From assembly GCA_003258405.1 (NCBI GenBank), contig QKPN01000010.1:62001-126000 (forward strand): DNA of 64,000 nucleotides. The letters are read 5' to 3'. The translations under genes were made by a program, and so were the position numbers. This stretch comes from Rhodobacteraceae bacterium DSL-40. GTDB taxonomy: Bacteria > Pseudomonadota > Alphaproteobacteria > Rhodobacterales > Rhodobacteraceae. The notes beneath the pieces are model-generated. The model was not told the DNA's origin. It ran no database searches and saw only the letters and a list, made by a program, of their open reading frames with translations. Positions 35,797 to 45,570 of this stretch are shown piece after piece; position 1 is the stretch's first letter, and each line of letters starts with the position of its first letter.

Positions 35797-37602
35797 ATGT
35801 ACCGCCATGGCAGCAGTTCAGCCCACCCGGGAGACGTCAACATCCTGAAACAGGCCGTCCATCAGACGCGGGGCGCATTTGGAACCGTGGCGCTGTTCAG
35901 CCTGTGCATGAATTTGCTGGTGCTCGCCGGTCCGATCTACATGCTGCAGATCTACGACAGGGTTCTCGGCAGCTACAAGGTCGAGACCCTGATCCTTCTG
36001 ACGGTGATGCTCGCGGCGGCCTTCGGGGCCTGGGCCGCGCTCGACGGCCTGCGCACAGGGATCACGGTGCGGCTCGGCGCCTGGCTCACCCGCAATGTCG
36101 GGCCGCACTATCTCGAATACGGCGTACGCGCGCGTCTGGAAGGCAAGCAGGTCGGTGCGCGCGCCTTCAATGACCTCGAGAAGGTCCAGTCCTTCATCGC
36201 GACGCAGGGCATGAACGCGCTGTTCGACGCGCCCTGGACCCCGATCTTCATCATCATCATCTGGGCGCTGCACCCCTGGCTCGGGATCTTCGCGCTCTGC
36301 TCGGCGCTTCTGCTGCTCTCGCTCAGCATCATCAATGCCATGTTGACGCGCGCGCCACTCCAGCGCGCCGAAGAACTGCAGAGCCGCACCTACACCACGG
36401 CCTCCGCCACGATCCGCAACGCCGAACCGGTCTCGGCGATGGGAATGCTGCCCGCGCTCAAGAACCGCTGGCAGGCCCTCAATGGTGAAGCCGAGGTCGA
36501 GCTCCTCCGGATGAACCAGCGCGGCGGCGTGCTTGGCACCGCGGTGAAGTTCTGCCGCTCCTTTCTGCAGAGCGCCATCCTCGGCCTCGGCGCCTATCTG
36601 GTGATCCGTGGCGAGATGACCGCGGGCATGATGATCGCGGGTTCGATCATGCTCGGCCGCGCACTTGCGCCGGTCGATCAGGCGATCGGGACCTGGAAGA
36701 GCTTCGACAGCGCGCGCAACGCGTATCGCCGCCTCTCCGAGCATGCCGATGCCTTCCCGCCCCTGCCGCGCCGCGTCACCATGCCGAAGCCGAAGGGAGG
36801 CCTTGAGATCGAGCACCTGATGGTCGTTGTCGGCGATCGGCTCGTCCTCGACGACGTCTCCTTCGACGTCGGCGCCGGGGAAGCGATCGCGGTCATCGGC
36901 CCCTCTGCCGCAGGCAAATCCACGCTCTGCAAGGCGATCGTCGGCATTGCGGCGAAGGAAGAGGGCACGATCCGTCTCGATGGTGTCGACATGAGCCTCT
37001 GGAACCCCGAGGAGCTCGGCCCGAACATCGGCTTCTTGCCGCAGGACGGCGGCCTCTTCGAGGGCACGGTGCGGGAGAATATCTCGCGCATGCAGGATTC
37101 CGCCGATGAGCTGGTGGTGGAAGCCGCGCAGCTCGCCCATGCTCACGAGATGATCGCCAAGCTGCCGAATGGTTACGAGACCGCGCTTGGCGAGGGCGGC
37201 ATCGGCCTGTCCGGCGGCCAGCGGCAGCGGCTGGGCCTGGCGCGTGCCGTGTTCGGGACACCACCGCTCATCGTGCTCGACGAACCGAACGCCAATCTCG
37301 ATCAGGCCGGTGAGGCAGCCCTCGCCGAATCCATCCTCGAGCTGAAGAAGCGCGGCTGCACGCTGCTCATCGTCGGCCACCGGCCCTCGACCATCGCACA
37401 GGCGGACAAGATCCTGCTCCTGAGTGACGGCGAGGTCCAGGCGTTCGGACCGCGCAACGAGGTCCTCGAACACATGCGCGAGGCGGCCCGCATCAACGCA
37501 TCGCCGGACCAGGACGATGCGCCGAAGGAAGGCCAGAAGGAGGCCACGGGCGACGCTTCCGGCAAGCCGTCCCACCTGCGCGCTTCTGAATCGACACGCT
37601 GA
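35797..37602 (+). CDS. type I secretion ABC transporter (permease-ATPase, PrtD type)
   Basis: A 601-residue inner-membrane exporter. Six-helix transmembrane domain at about 28-310 (TVALFSLCMNLLVLAGPIYMLQIYDRVLGS is the family hallmark), then the ATPase: Walker A GPSAAGKST (368-376), signature LSGGQ (471-475), Walker B LIVLDEP (491-497). No C39 peptidase domain, so substrates are not cleaved at a GG leader, which fits C-terminal signals. AGGAG is 9 nt before the ATG. The HlyD-type adaptor follows after 21 bp; the TolC-type outer-membrane partner is not in the window. Confidence 0.93.
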   Translation: MYRHGSSSAHPGDVNILKQAVHQTRGAFGTVALFSLCMNLLVLAGPIYMLQIYDRVLGSYKVETLILLTVMLAAAFGAWAALDGLRTGITVRLGAWLTRNVGPHYLEYGVRARLEGKQVGARAFNDLEKVQSFIATQGMNALFDAPWTPIFIIIIWALHPWLGIFALCSALLLLSLSIINAMLTRAPLQRAEELQSRTYTTASATIRNAEPVSAMGMLPALKNRWQALNGEAEVELLRMNQRGGVLGTAVKFCRSFLQSAILGLGAYLVIRGEMTAGMMIAGSIMLGRALAPVDQAIGTWKSFDSARNAYRRLSEHADAFPPLPRRVTMPKPKGGLEIEHLMVVVGDRLVLDDVSFDVGAGEAIAVIGPSAAGKSTLCKAIVGIAAKEEGTIRLDGVDMSLWNPEELGPNIGFLPQDGGLFEGTVRENISRMQDSADELVVEAAQLAHAHEMIAKLPNGYETALGEGGIGLSGGQRQRLGLARAVFGTPPLIVLDEPNANLDQAGEAALAESILELKKRGCTLLIVGHRPSTIAQADKILLLSDGEVQAFGPRNEVLEHMREAARINASPDQDDAPKEGQKEATGDASGKPSHLRASESTR

Positions 37603-37623
37603 CCGCTGAAAGGGTTGGGGACC

Positions 37624-38961
37624 ATGACCTACGCGAACTATTCGTCCCGCATGCTGCCCGGCATCTCCGCCGTCGGGGGTTCGCCGCGGGAGGCGGTCCG
37701 CGGACCGCGGCAGTGGGGCCTTCTCGTCATCCTGCTGTTTCTGGCCGTCTTCGGCGGCTGGGGGGGCTTCGCGCCCCTGGCGGGCGGCACCGTCGCGCAG
37801 GGCACGATCGCGCCCTTCGGCAGTGTCCGGACGGTACAGCATCTCGAAGGTGGCATCGTGAAGCGCATCCTCGTGCACGACGGCGATGCGGTCGAGGTGG
37901 GCGCACCCCTAATCGAGATGCAGGAAACCGTGCCAGAGTCCGAGGTCGCTACGCTCACGGATCGCCTCCGCGCGCGCAGTGCCGAGGCGGCGCGCGTGGA
38001 GGCCGAAGTTCTGGGCCTGAGCACCATCACCTTTCCCGCCGCCCTCCTGGACGATCCGGATGGCGCCGAGGTCATTGCGGCCGAAACCCGCATCATGACG
38101 GCCCGCAACGACATGATCACGGCCCGCAAGCATATGCTGCAGCAGCAGATGCAGCAACTCGAGCAGCAGATCGCCGGCTACACCGCCCAGATCGAGAGCA
38201 GCGACGCGCAGCTCGACCTCATCCTGCAGGAGATTGCCGACAAGCAGGTGCTGCTCGACCAGGGGCTCTCGCTCAAGGTGGAAATGCTGCGCCTCCGGCG
38301 TGAAGTGGCACAGATTCGCGGCTACCGTGGCGAGTATACCGCCTCGATCGCCGCCGCCCGCCAGCGCATCGGCGAAGCGGAAGTGGAGCTGATGGCAGTC
38401 GACGCCGAACGGATCGAAGCAGCCTCACAACGCGCCGGCCAGATCCGCGGCGAGCTTGCGGAAATCGAGCAGATGCTGGACGCCCGGCGGGACGTCCTCG
38501 CACGCACCGTGCTCACCGCACCGGTCGCCGGTGTTGTGAACAACCTGCGAATCAGAACAGAGGGCGGTGTCATCGGCTCGGGCCAGGCGGTTCTCGACAT
38601 CGTGCCGACCCAGGAGAAGCTGATCGTCGAGGCTTCGGTCTCTCCGATGGACATTGATCTCGTCAAGAGCGGCATGGAAGCGCATGTGCAGTTCTCCGCT
38701 CTCTCACGCAGGGTTGTGCCGAAGGTCGTCGGCATTGTGAAAGAGGTTTCCGCCGATACACGGGTCGATCCCGGGAGTCGCGCGCCGCACTACATTGCGC
38801 GCATCGAGGTGGCCCAGAGCGAGATCGAAAAGGCGGGCGCCACGAACATCCAGGTCGGCATGCCGGCAAGCGTGCTGATTGTCGCGCGCGAACGCACATT
38901 GCTTCAGTACATCACCCAGCCCTTCACCGAAGCACTCTGGCGCGCAGGCCGCGAGATCTGA
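37624..38961 (+). CDS. type I secretion membrane fusion protein (HlyD family)
   Basis: A 445-residue periplasmic adaptor linking the ABC exporter to an outer-membrane channel. It has a short cytoplasmic start, one transmembrane segment (LLVILLFLAVFGGWGGFAPLAGG), a biotinyl-lipoyl-like domain (GSVRTVQHLEGGIVKRILVHDGDAVEVG), a long coiled-coil hairpin (about 110-280, Gln/Glu-rich) and the C-terminal DRVLTAPVAGVVNNLRI-type barrel with QVGMPASVLIVARERTLLQYI. The ATG at 37624 is used. A strong terminator follows. Confidence 0.93.
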   Translation: MTYANYSSRMLPGISAVGGSPREAVRGPRQWGLLVILLFLAVFGGWGGFAPLAGGTVAQGTIAPFGSVRTVQHLEGGIVKRILVHDGDAVEVGAPLIEMQETVPESEVATLTDRLRARSAEAARVEAEVLGLSTITFPAALLDDPDGAEVIAAETRIMTARNDMITARKHMLQQQMQQLEQQIAGYTAQIESSDAQLDLILQEIADKQVLLDQGLSLKVEMLRLRREVAQIRGYRGEYTASIAAARQRIGEAEVELMAVDAERIEAASQRAGQIRGELAEIEQMLDARRDVLARTVLTAPVAGVVNNLRIRTEGGVIGSGQAVLDIVPTQEKLIVEASVSPMDIDLVKSGMEAHVQFSALSRRVVPKVVGIVKEVSADTRVDPGSRAPHYIARIEVAQSEIEKAGATNIQVGMPASVLIVARERTLLQYITQPFTEALWRAGREI

Positions 38962-38986
38962 CCCCGAAGGTTTCGCGGCTTTCTGG

Positions 38987-39018
38987 GAGCCAGGCGATGT
39001 ATATCGCCTGGCTCTTTT
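38987..39018 (+). terminator. strong Rho-independent terminator after the exporter operon
   Basis: A 12-bp perfect stem GAGCCAGGCGAT (38987-38998) / ATCGCCTGGCTC (39003-39014) with a GTAT loop and TTTT. It separates the exporter genes from the LuxR-type regulator. Confidence 0.92.
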
Positions 39019-39555
39019 GCTGTCGGGTGGAGCCCACGGCCACCGGCGCCAAGGCAACGGAACGGCCGCGAGCGATGGAGATTGTCATCGGCTCTATCGG
39101 TCCGGACTTGAGCCCCCTTTGCAGCCGAGGGCGTCGAGTCGGATGGCTTCGATGTTCATGCGTCGCCAGAAGGAAACCGCTCCGGACGGCGTTGATGCGC
39201 CCTGCATCCGGAGGTCCGGCACACGCGGCAAAGCCAACTGAATCGCTTGGTTTGCAACCTATTCGCAATACGTGCAATCGGACCGGACGCTTCAGTCATC
39301 CAGCTCCGTATGGCATTCAAGTCGATAACAGAATCAAACAAGAACACACGCATAAAGAGAAGAATTTCCTCCCGCGCAAAAATACAGCTCAGAGCCAGTT
39401 CCGTGAGACAAGCGGTGTTCGAAATGTTATTCTTTTGTTACGGGCGATTACTGATGTTTCCCGTGCAAACGTTTGAAAATAAAAATTGTTGCATCAAGAA
39501 CAAGCGCCAGAGGGCGCTGGTGATTGCTCCAGTTTTTTGGGGGAGTGGGGGAGCT
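39019..39555. other. intergenic region upstream of the LuxR-type regulator
   Basis: About 540 bp. The right part (39330-39540) is clearly AT-richer than its surroundings and probably holds the regulator's promoter and binding sites. The regulator's frame is open upstream to 39247 but has no better start. The left part has no recognisable gene. Confidence 0.5.
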
Positions 39556-40431
39556 ATGACGGACCAGACAGCCCATACAGGGGGAAATCGCGTACTGGTT
39601 TTGGATGACATGCCGTTCAAGCGGACGGTCATCACCGAGTTTCTGAAGAGTTGGGCCGAAGATGCAGGCCTTGAGCTTATCCCAAGCAGTGTCGAGGAGG
39701 CCCTGAGCCAAAGCCGGCTGACCGGTTTCAGGATGGTCATTCTCAGCATCGGTGGCGCAAGCTTGGCGGATCCGAACGTCGTGGCAGCGTATCGGATCCT
39801 GTCGATGATCGAGCCGTCCGGCCGGATCGTCATACTGGGCGATTGTCCGGATGCCGAGAACATCGAACGCGCCATCGATCTCGGGATCGCCGGCTATATC
39901 GCGACCAGTATTGACGCCGATGTCGCTGTTGCGGCGCTGAACTTCATTCTGGCAGGTGGTGGTTATTTCCCGCCGGAGGCCCTGCGCAACGTAGCGACCC
40001 AGCCGCAAGGAACTCCGCCAAAGGGCCCATCCCAGTTGCCTGCGCCGACCCTGGTGGAAGCGGACCGCCCCAAGGCATTGACGGACGAGAAGTCGAGGGA
40101 CAGCAAGGAGCTGCCGCGCAACCAGATCAACCGGAAGTGCCCACAACAGCTCAATCCTCCCTGCAACAACGACCTGACTGCGCGCCAGCAGGAGGTGCTG
40201 GACTGTCTCACGCGGGCGCGCTCGAACAAGGAGATCGCGCGCGAACTCGAAATGTCGGAAGCGACGGTAAAGGTCCATGTCCGTCAGGTCATGAAGAAGC
40301 TTGGCGCGCTCAACCGAACGCATGCGGCGATCCTTGCCACCCAGGGCGCCTCGACGGAAGAGACCGTCGAGCCCAAGATCGCGCCGTTCGCACTCTACAA
40401 ATCCAACCTGCACCACGCCTTGGCCAGGTAG
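39556..40431 (+). CDS. LuxR/NarL-type regulator with degenerate receiver domain
   Basis: A 291-residue transcription factor. Residues 10-135 have receiver topology (VLVLDDMPFKRTVITEFL with the acidic pair at 17-18, and ILGDCPDAENIERAIDLGIAGYI), but the phospho-acceptor position at the end of strand 3 reads VILSIGG, with Ser64 where Asp is expected. A variable linker (140-205) leads to a LuxR HTH (LTARQQEVLDCLTRARSNKEIARELEMSEATVKVHVRQVMKKLGALNRTHA). GGGGAG precedes the ATG at 39556. Its place after the exporter suggests that it controls the secretion locus, without phosphorylation. Confidence 0.87.
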   Translation: MTDQTAHTGGNRVLVLDDMPFKRTVITEFLKSWAEDAGLELIPSSVEEALSQSRLTGFRMVILSIGGASLADPNVVAAYRILSMIEPSGRIVILGDCPDAENIERAIDLGIAGYIATSIDADVAVAALNFILAGGGYFPPEALRNVATQPQGTPPKGPSQLPAPTLVEADRPKALTDEKSRDSKELPRNQINRKCPQQLNPPCNNDLTARQQEVLDCLTRARSNKEIARELEMSEATVKVHVRQVMKKLGALNRTHAAILATQGASTEETVEPKIAPFALYKSNLHHALAR

Positions 40432-40789
40432 CGAGGATATACGGATCAGCCCATCACTCAGCGATCGCCATCCATTGCCGCAACGCATGTCACCAGGACC
40501 GATAAGCTGATCGGAGCCTGCTGCGGGCTATGCCATGGGAAGCGGCCTTCAATCGTCAAGGCATGAAACTGCGCGCCCTTGGCCCGCCTCCAGGTGGCGA
40601 AATCAGCCGCAGACGATACCGGCCCGCATAGGCGCGACAGGGGTTTGATCCCAGCCTCCGACAGCATGATCATGCATTGGACAGGTAGGAGGTCTTGCGA
40701 AAGGAACCGCCTTCTTCGGGGGGTTCATCGCGCCTGCCGATCCGTTAGACTAGAGTGGATGGTGTGGAGTGGCTTGGAGAGGCGGAGCG
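40432..40789. other. intergenic region, no supported gene
   Basis: 358 bp. A minus-strand frame of 71 codons at 40458-40673 is open with fairly natural composition (MIMLSEAGIKPLSRLCGPVS) but lacks a convincing ribosome site. I regard it as unproven. Confidence 0.45.
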
Positions 40790-41251
40790 ATGGCACGGAT
40801 GATTGAGCGAGAGGCCTACTCCTACCGGACGGACCCTGCCGTGCCGCCATTCGATGACACCAGGCCGATTGTCTTCATGGATGGCGAGTGCCTGCTTTGC
40901 ACACAAGGCGCACGGCTCATCAGCCGGTTCGACCGGCGGGGAGAGTTCCGCATTGCCTCGACCCACAGCCCCCTCGGCACGGCGATGCTCGCCCATTACG
41001 GGATGGAGGTGGATGATCCTGAAAGCTGGCTGTTTCTCGAGGAGGGCCGGGCCTGCGGTTCGCTGCAGGCGGTCACCGGAATCGGACGGCGGCTCGGAGG
41101 CCCGGCGCGGATGCTGGGCGTGTTCCGGTTCCTGCCCCGGTCGATGCAGGACTGGATCTACCGCCGGGTCGCACGCAACCGCCGCGCGTTCGGGCGAAGC
41201 GACATGTGCGCCCTGCCGGATCCGGCCCTGCAGACGCGGATCCTGCGTTGA
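40790..41251 (+). CDS. DCC-type thiol-disulfide oxidoreductase family protein (DUF393)
   Basis: A 153-residue protein with the DCC signature near the N-terminus: FMDGECLLCTQGARLI (DxxCxxC), followed by FRIASTHSPLGTAML and a C-terminal RFLPRSMQDWIYRRVARNRRAFGR. The family has a thioredoxin-like fold and a presumed redox role that is not biochemically defined. The start at 40790 follows a purine-rich GGCGGAG; a GTG seven codons earlier is the alternative. Confidence 0.87.
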   Translation: MARMIEREAYSYRTDPAVPPFDDTRPIVFMDGECLLCTQGARLISRFDRRGEFRIASTHSPLGTAMLAHYGMEVDDPESWLFLEEGRACGSLQAVTGIGRRLGGPARMLGVFRFLPRSMQDWIYRRVARNRRAFGRSDMCALPDPALQTRILR

Positions 41252-41257
41252 GGCGGC

Positions 41258-41950
41258 TCAGTAGCTGCGAATGAGACCGACGAGCTTGCCCTGCACCTTG
41301 ACCTGGTGGTCCTGGTAGAGCCGGGTCTCGTAGGCGGGATTGGCCGCCTCCAGCGCGATGGTCGTGCCGCGGCGGCGGAAGGTCTTGAGCGTCGCCTCCT
41401 GCTCCTCCACGAGCGCGACGACGATATCGCCGTTGTCGGCGTTCGACTGCTCCTGGATCACCACGATGTCGCCGCTGTTGATGCCGGCGTCGATCATGGA
41501 ATCGCCCTTGACCGTCAGCGCGTAGTGCCGCCCGCCGCTGCGCAGCATCGAGGCGGGCACTGCCACATTGTGCGAGGGCTCCTGAATTGCTGTAATCGGC
41601 GTGCCGGCGGCGATACGGCCCATGACCGGCAATTCGACAGCAGAGATCTCTACCGGCCGCGCCGCGGCGGGGCGGTAATCGGGCCGGTCGCCGTCGATGA
41701 TGGTGGGGCGGAAGGTCGCGGGGGCGTCCTCCATGCTGTCAGGGAGCTTGACGATCTCGATGGCACGCGCACGGTGCGCGAGGCGCCGGATGAAGCCCCG
41801 CTCCTCAAGCGCCGTGATCAACCGGTGGATGCCTGATTTCGATCGGAGATCGAGCGCATCCTTCATTTCGTCGAACGAAGGCGGCACACCATCCTGTTGC
41901 AGCCGCTTGTGAATGAACTGAAGCAAATCGTATTGCTTGCGCGTCAGCAT
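41258..41950 (-). CDS. lexA: SOS repressor LexA
   Basis: A 230-residue repressor of DNA-damage genes, also a self-cleaving protease. Winged HTH at 1-65 ([32 protein letters not shown]), cleavage site Ala115-Gly116 in GRIAAGTP, catalytic Ser151 (KGDSMIDAG) and Lys189 (ATLKTF). The promoter is visible with its own LexA box. It stands apart from the moeA operon with its own promoter. Confidence 0.97.
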   Translation of the reverse strand: MLTRKQYDLLQFIHKRLQQDGVPPSFDEMKDALDLRSKSGIHRLITALEERGFIRRLAHRARAIEIVKLPDSMEDAPATFRPTIIDGDRPDYRPAAARPVEISAVELPVMGRIAAGTPITAIQEPSHNVAVPASMLRSGGRHYALTVKGDSMIDAGINSGDIVVIQEQSNADNGDIVVALVEEQEATLKTFRRRGTTIALEAANPAYETRLYQDHQVKVQGKLVGLIRSY

Positions 41951-41979
41951 GTCCCGATCCTTTGGCTCTCCCTCGAGCC

Positions 41980-41994
41980 GTTCTACTAACGTTC
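41980..41994. promoter_or_regulatory. LexA (SOS) box, alphaproteobacterial type
   Basis: GTTC-TACTAAC-GTTC, a perfect match to GTTC-N7-GTTC. It overlaps the -10 element of the lexA promoter, so LexA represses itself. Confidence 0.93.
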
Positions 41995-42008
41995 CTGTTT
42001 TGTGTCAA
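41980..42008 (-). promoter_or_regulatory. lexA promoter
   Basis: On the minus strand a consensus TTGACA (42008-42003), 17 bp, TAGAAC (41985-41980). Confidence 0.85.
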
Positions 42009-42039
42009 GAATCAAGAGAGTAGATCAATCTCAGGTTTA

Positions 42040-43230
42040 TCACATCCAGATGAATTCCACCACATCCCCGATTTCGCGGGCCGGATCGTGGGGCGGACGG
42101 ACAAGTAGCGCGTTGGCTTCGGCCAGCACGGAGAGCAGTGAGCTGTCCTGCCGGGTGAACGGGGTGCAGAGCCAGCCGTCCGGGCCCAGCACAACTTCCG
42201 CGCGCATGTAGTGTTCCCGCTCCCGGTTCGCGCCGACGGGTTCGGCAAGCCTTGCGGAGATGCGCGGCGCAAGGCCCGTGGGCAGGCCGAGCATGCAGTC
42301 GATGGCTGGCAGCAGGAAGATCTGAGCGCAGACCACAGCGGAGATCGGATTGCCCGGCAGGCCGACCAGCGGCGTGCCACGGAGCCGCCCCGCCATCAGC
42401 GGCTTTCCGGGCCGCATTGCCACCCTGTAGAAGCTGAGCTCCAGCCCCTCGGCGGCCGCTGTGCTCTGCACGAGGTCGTAATCGCCGACAGACGCGCCCC
42501 CGAGCGTCACGATCGCATCTGCACCCTCGGCGAGGCGAAAGGCCGCGGAGAGGCTTTCGGCGCTGTCGCGCGCGATGGGGAGAATGCGAACGCAGGCGCC
42601 GCGCGCCTCGAAGGCCGCTTTCAACGCATACTGGTTCGAGGCGACGATCTGATCGGGACCCGGCGTCTCGCCCGGCATCACCAGCTCGTCGCCGGTCGCG
42701 ATGATGGCAATCTCGGGGCGGCGAGCGACGCGCACCGTGCCGACGTTCATCGCGGCGCTCAGGGCGAGATCACGGCCAGTGAGGCGCCGCGGCGCGGAAA
42801 TGCGCGCACCCTCGCGGAAATCGATCCCGGCAGGGCGGATGTTGCCGCCCTCCACGCCCGGTGCGTTGAGGATCACCTCGTCACCGTCGCGGGATGTGTC
42901 TTCCTGGATGACGACGCAATCGGCCTCGTCGGGCACCGGCGCTCCGGTGAATATCCGCACCGCCTCTCCCGGCCCCATGCGGCCCTCGCAGCGCCGACCG
43001 GCGATGGACTCGCCAATGACCCGCAGACGCGCGCCCTGCCCCGCACCGGCGCTCGCAACCGCATAGCCGTCCATGGCGGAGGAGCGGAAAGGCGGCTGGC
43101 TGCGGAGCGCGATGATCTCTGCGGCAAGCACCCGGCCGGCGGCCTCGGCCAGCGGCACATCCTCGGCGCCGAGCGGCGCGAAGAGGCCGATCAGCCGGGC
43201 GTGAGCCTCGGAAACGCCGATCATGCTCAT
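42040..43230 (-). CDS. moeA: molybdopterin molybdenumtransferase MoeA
   Basis: A 396-residue enzyme that inserts molybdenum into adenylylated molybdopterin. Motifs: SSAMDGYAV near residue 50, EDTSRDGDEVILNAPGVEGGNIRPAGIDFREG, ATGDELVMPGETPGPDQIVASNQY and the active-site MPT-binding loop GGASVGDYDLV, then MRPGKPLMAGRL and GLPGNPISA. It follows moaC after 9 bp, so they form one operon with trpGDC. It serves the xanthine dehydrogenase and other molybdoenzymes. Confidence 0.95.
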   Translation of the reverse strand: MSMIGVSEAHARLIGLFAPLGAEDVPLAEAAGRVLAAEIIALRSQPPFRSSAMDGYAVASAGAGQGARLRVIGESIAGRRCEGRMGPGEAVRIFTGAPVPDEADCVVIQEDTSRDGDEVILNAPGVEGGNIRPAGIDFREGARISAPRRLTGRDLALSAAMNVGTVRVARRPEIAIIATGDELVMPGETPGPDQIVASNQYALKAAFEARGACVRILPIARDSAESLSAAFRLAEGADAIVTLGGASVGDYDLVQSTAAAEGLELSFYRVAMRPGKPLMAGRLRGTPLVGLPGNPISAVVCAQIFLLPAIDCMLGLPTGLAPRISARLAEPVGANREREHYMRAEVVLGPDGWLCTPFTRQDSSLLSVLAEANALLVRPPHDPAREIGDVVEFIWM

Positions 43231-43239
43231 GTGGACGTC

Positions 43240-43719
43240 CTATTCAGCTTCGTAGCGGCCCGACTTGCCGCCATCCTTGAAGGCGAGACGGATTTCACCG
43301 ATCACCATGCCGCGGTCCGCCGCCTTCAGCATGTCGTAGATGGTGAGACCCGCGACGGAAACGGCGGTGAGCGCTTCCATCTCGACGCCGGTCGGGCCGG
43401 TGGTGCGCACCGTCGCCTGGATCACGACCTTGCCCGCGGTGGTGTCCGGGGTGAACTCGAGCGAGACCTTGGAGAGCGCCAGCGGATGACAGAGGGGAAC
43501 GAGATCGGAGGTTCTCTTCGCCGCCATGATGCCCGCAATCCGCGCCACGCCGAGGACATCGCCCTTCGCCGCCGTGCCGGCCATGACCAGCGCGAGCGTT
43601 TCGGGCGACATGGTGACCGAGCCGCGCGCGACCGCGGTGCGGGCGGTCGCGGGCTTGGCCGAGACATCGACCATGTGGGCAGCGCCTGTCTCGTCGAAAT
43701 GGGTCAGCGGGCCGGACAT
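43240..43719 (-). CDS. moaC: cyclic pyranopterin monophosphate synthase MoaC
   Basis: A 159-residue enzyme of the first molybdenum-cofactor step, making cPMP from the MoaA product. Conserved: [32 protein letters not shown] with the active-site His, [26 protein letters not shown] with the key Lys/Asp nearby, and [10 protein letters not shown]. The ATG at 43719 lies 10 bp after the trpC stop; a longer reading would overlap trpC. Confidence 0.95.
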   Translation of the reverse strand: MSGPLTHFDETGAAHMVDVSAKPATARTAVARGSVTMSPETLALVMAGTAAKGDVLGVARIAGIMAAKRTSDLVPLCHPLALSKVSLEFTPDTTAGKVVIQATVRTTGPTGVEMEALTAVSVAGLTIYDMLKAADRGMVIGEIRLAFKDGGKSGRYEAE

Positions 43720-43729
43720 GAGCGCCCCG

Positions 43730-44539
43730 TCACTCTGCTTCCGGCCGCCAAGGGCCGCGCAGGAGCTCGCGGGTCGCGGCCTCGACATCAGCCTCTCGCA
43801 TCAGGGTCTCGCCGATCAGGAAACAGCGCACGCCATAACGCGCGATGCGGGCGAGGTCGAGGCGGTCGGTAAAGCCCGATTCCGAGATGGTGATCCGGTC
43901 GACCGGCACACCGCGAGCGAGCGATTTCGTGGTATCGAGATCGGTCACGAAGGTGTTGAGGTCGCGGTTGTTGATCCCGACAAGCTCGGACTTGAGATGG
44001 CAGGCGCGGTCGAGCTCCTCGCGGGTATGGACCTCGAGCAGCGCCGCCATGCCATAGGCCTGCGCGGTCTCCTCGAGCTCGGCCGCCTGGGCGTCGGAGA
44101 CGCTTGCGAGGATGATGAGGATGCAGTCGGCCCCGAGCGCGCGGCTCTCGACGACCTGCCAGGGATCGTAGATGAAATCCTTACGCAGCACGGGAAGCGA
44201 GACAGCGTTGCGCGCCGCGGCGAGATAGCCGTCCTCGCCCTGAAAGCTCGGCGTGTCGGTGAGGACCGAGAGGCAGGTGGCGCCGCCCGCCTCATAGGCC
44301 GCAGCAAGCGCCGCCGGGTCGAAATCCGCGCGGATGAGCCCCTTGGATGGACTCGCCTTCTTCACCTCGGCGATGAGGCCGTAGCCACCGGTGGTGGCGG
44401 CATGGCGGAGCGCGCCCGCAAAGTCGCGCACCGGGCCCGCGGCCCGCGCGGCGCCCTCGATTTCCGACAGCGGCCGGGCCGCCTTGCGCTCGGCGACATC
44501 CGCCAGCTTGTAGGCCTTTATCTCGTCCAGAATGCTCAT
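43730..44539 (-). CDS. trpC: indole-3-glycerol phosphate synthase
   Basis: A 269-residue TIM-barrel enzyme closing the indole ring in tryptophan synthesis. Motifs: [21 protein letters not shown] (substrate Lys), [55 protein letters not shown] and ISESGFT. It overlaps trpD by 4 bp (ATGA). Confidence 0.96.
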   Translation of the reverse strand: MSILDEIKAYKLADVAERKAARPLSEIEGAARAAGPVRDFAGALRHAATTGGYGLIAEVKKASPSKGLIRADFDPAALAAAYEAGGATCLSVLTDTPSFQGEDGYLAAARNAVSLPVLRKDFIYDPWQVVESRALGADCILIILASVSDAQAAELEETAQAYGMAALLEVHTREELDRACHLKSELVGINNRDLNTFVTDLDTTKSLARGVPVDRITISESGFTDRLDLARIARYGVRCFLIGETLMREADVEAATRELLRGPWRPEAE

Positions 44540-45570
44540 GCCTGCTCCCCCTTGGCCCGTATCGGAGAAAGCGCCGCGAGCGCCGCCGCCTTGGCCTTTG
44601 CCGCACCGGAATCGATGCTTTCGCGCGCGAGGTCAACGCCCGCGGCGAGCGCCGGGGCACGATCCGCCACGACGAGGGCGGCGGCGGCGTTGAGCAGCAC
44701 CGCGTCACGGTAAGCCGAGGGCTCCCCGGCCAGCAGGGCGCGGAGGGCGGCGGCATTCTCGGCCGGCGTGCCGCCCGCGATTGCATCGAAGGGATGGACG
44801 GGCAGGCCCGCTTCCTCCGGATGGATGGTGAATTCGCGCACTGCGCCCTTGTCGAGCTCGGCAACATAGGTCTCGCCCGAGATGGCGATCTCGTCGGTGC
44901 CGTCGGAGCCGTGCACGAGCCAGGCCCGGTCCGAGCCCAGCGCGCCGAGCGTCTCGGCCATCGGCCGGATCACCGAGCGGGAGAAGGCGCCGGTGAGCTG
45001 GCGCCGCACGCTCGCGGGATTGGTGAGCGGCCCGAGGATGTTGAAGATCGTGCGGGTGCCGAGCTCGATGCGGGCCGGCATCACGTGGCGCATCGCCGGG
45101 TGGTGCATCGGCGCCATCATGAAGCCGATCCCGACTTCGGCAAGCGCGCGCTCGACCGTCTCGGGACCGACCATCACGTCGATACCCAGCTCGGTCAGCG
45201 CATCCGCCGCGCCGGACTTCGAGGAAAGGTTGCGGTTGCCATGCTTGGCCACCACGACGCCTGCACCCGCGACGACAAAAGCCGTGGCGGTCGAGATGTT
45301 GAGCGTGCCCTTGCCGTCGCCGCCGGTGCCGACGATGTCCATCGCGCCCGCCGGAGCATGGACCTTGTGGCACTTCGCGCGCATCACCGCAGCGGCGGCA
45401 GCGTATTCGGCCACCGTCTCGCCACGTGTGCGCAGCGCCATCAGGAAGCCCCCGATCTGTGCGGGCGTCGCATCGCCATCCATGATCGCCTCGAAGGCGG
45501 TCTCGGCCTGGGGCCGGGACAGAGGCCCTTCGACCGCACGCCCGATCAGCGGCTTCAGCCGGTCACTCAT
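44536..45570 (-). CDS. trpD: anthranilate phosphoribosyltransferase
   Basis: A 344-residue enzyme transferring phosphoribose to anthranilate. The PRPP loop [39 protein letters not shown], and [32 protein letters not shown] are all in place. It overlaps trpG by 4 bp and trpC by 4 bp. Confidence 0.96.
   Translation of the reverse strand: MSDRLKPLIGRAVEGPLSRPQAETAFEAIMDGDATPAQIGGFLMALRTRGETVAEYAAAAAVMRAKCHKVHAPAGAMDIVGTGGDGKGTLNISTATAFVVAGAGVVVAKHGNRNLSSKSGAADALTELGIDVMVGPETVERALAEVGIGFMMAPMHHPAMRHVMPARIELGTRTIFNILGPLTNPASVRRQLTGAFSRSVIRPMAETLGALGSDRAWLVHGSDGTDEIAISGETYVAELDKGAVREFTIHPEEAGLPVHPFDAIAGGTPAENAAALRALLAGEPSAYRDAVLLNAAAALVVADRAPALAAGVDLARESIDSGAAKAKAAALAALSPIRAKGEQA

Noticed and set aside
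35818-37878. Long minus-strand open frame opposite the ABC exporter
   Set aside because: Same cause: the exporter on the plus strand has clear domains, while the antisense reading has none.
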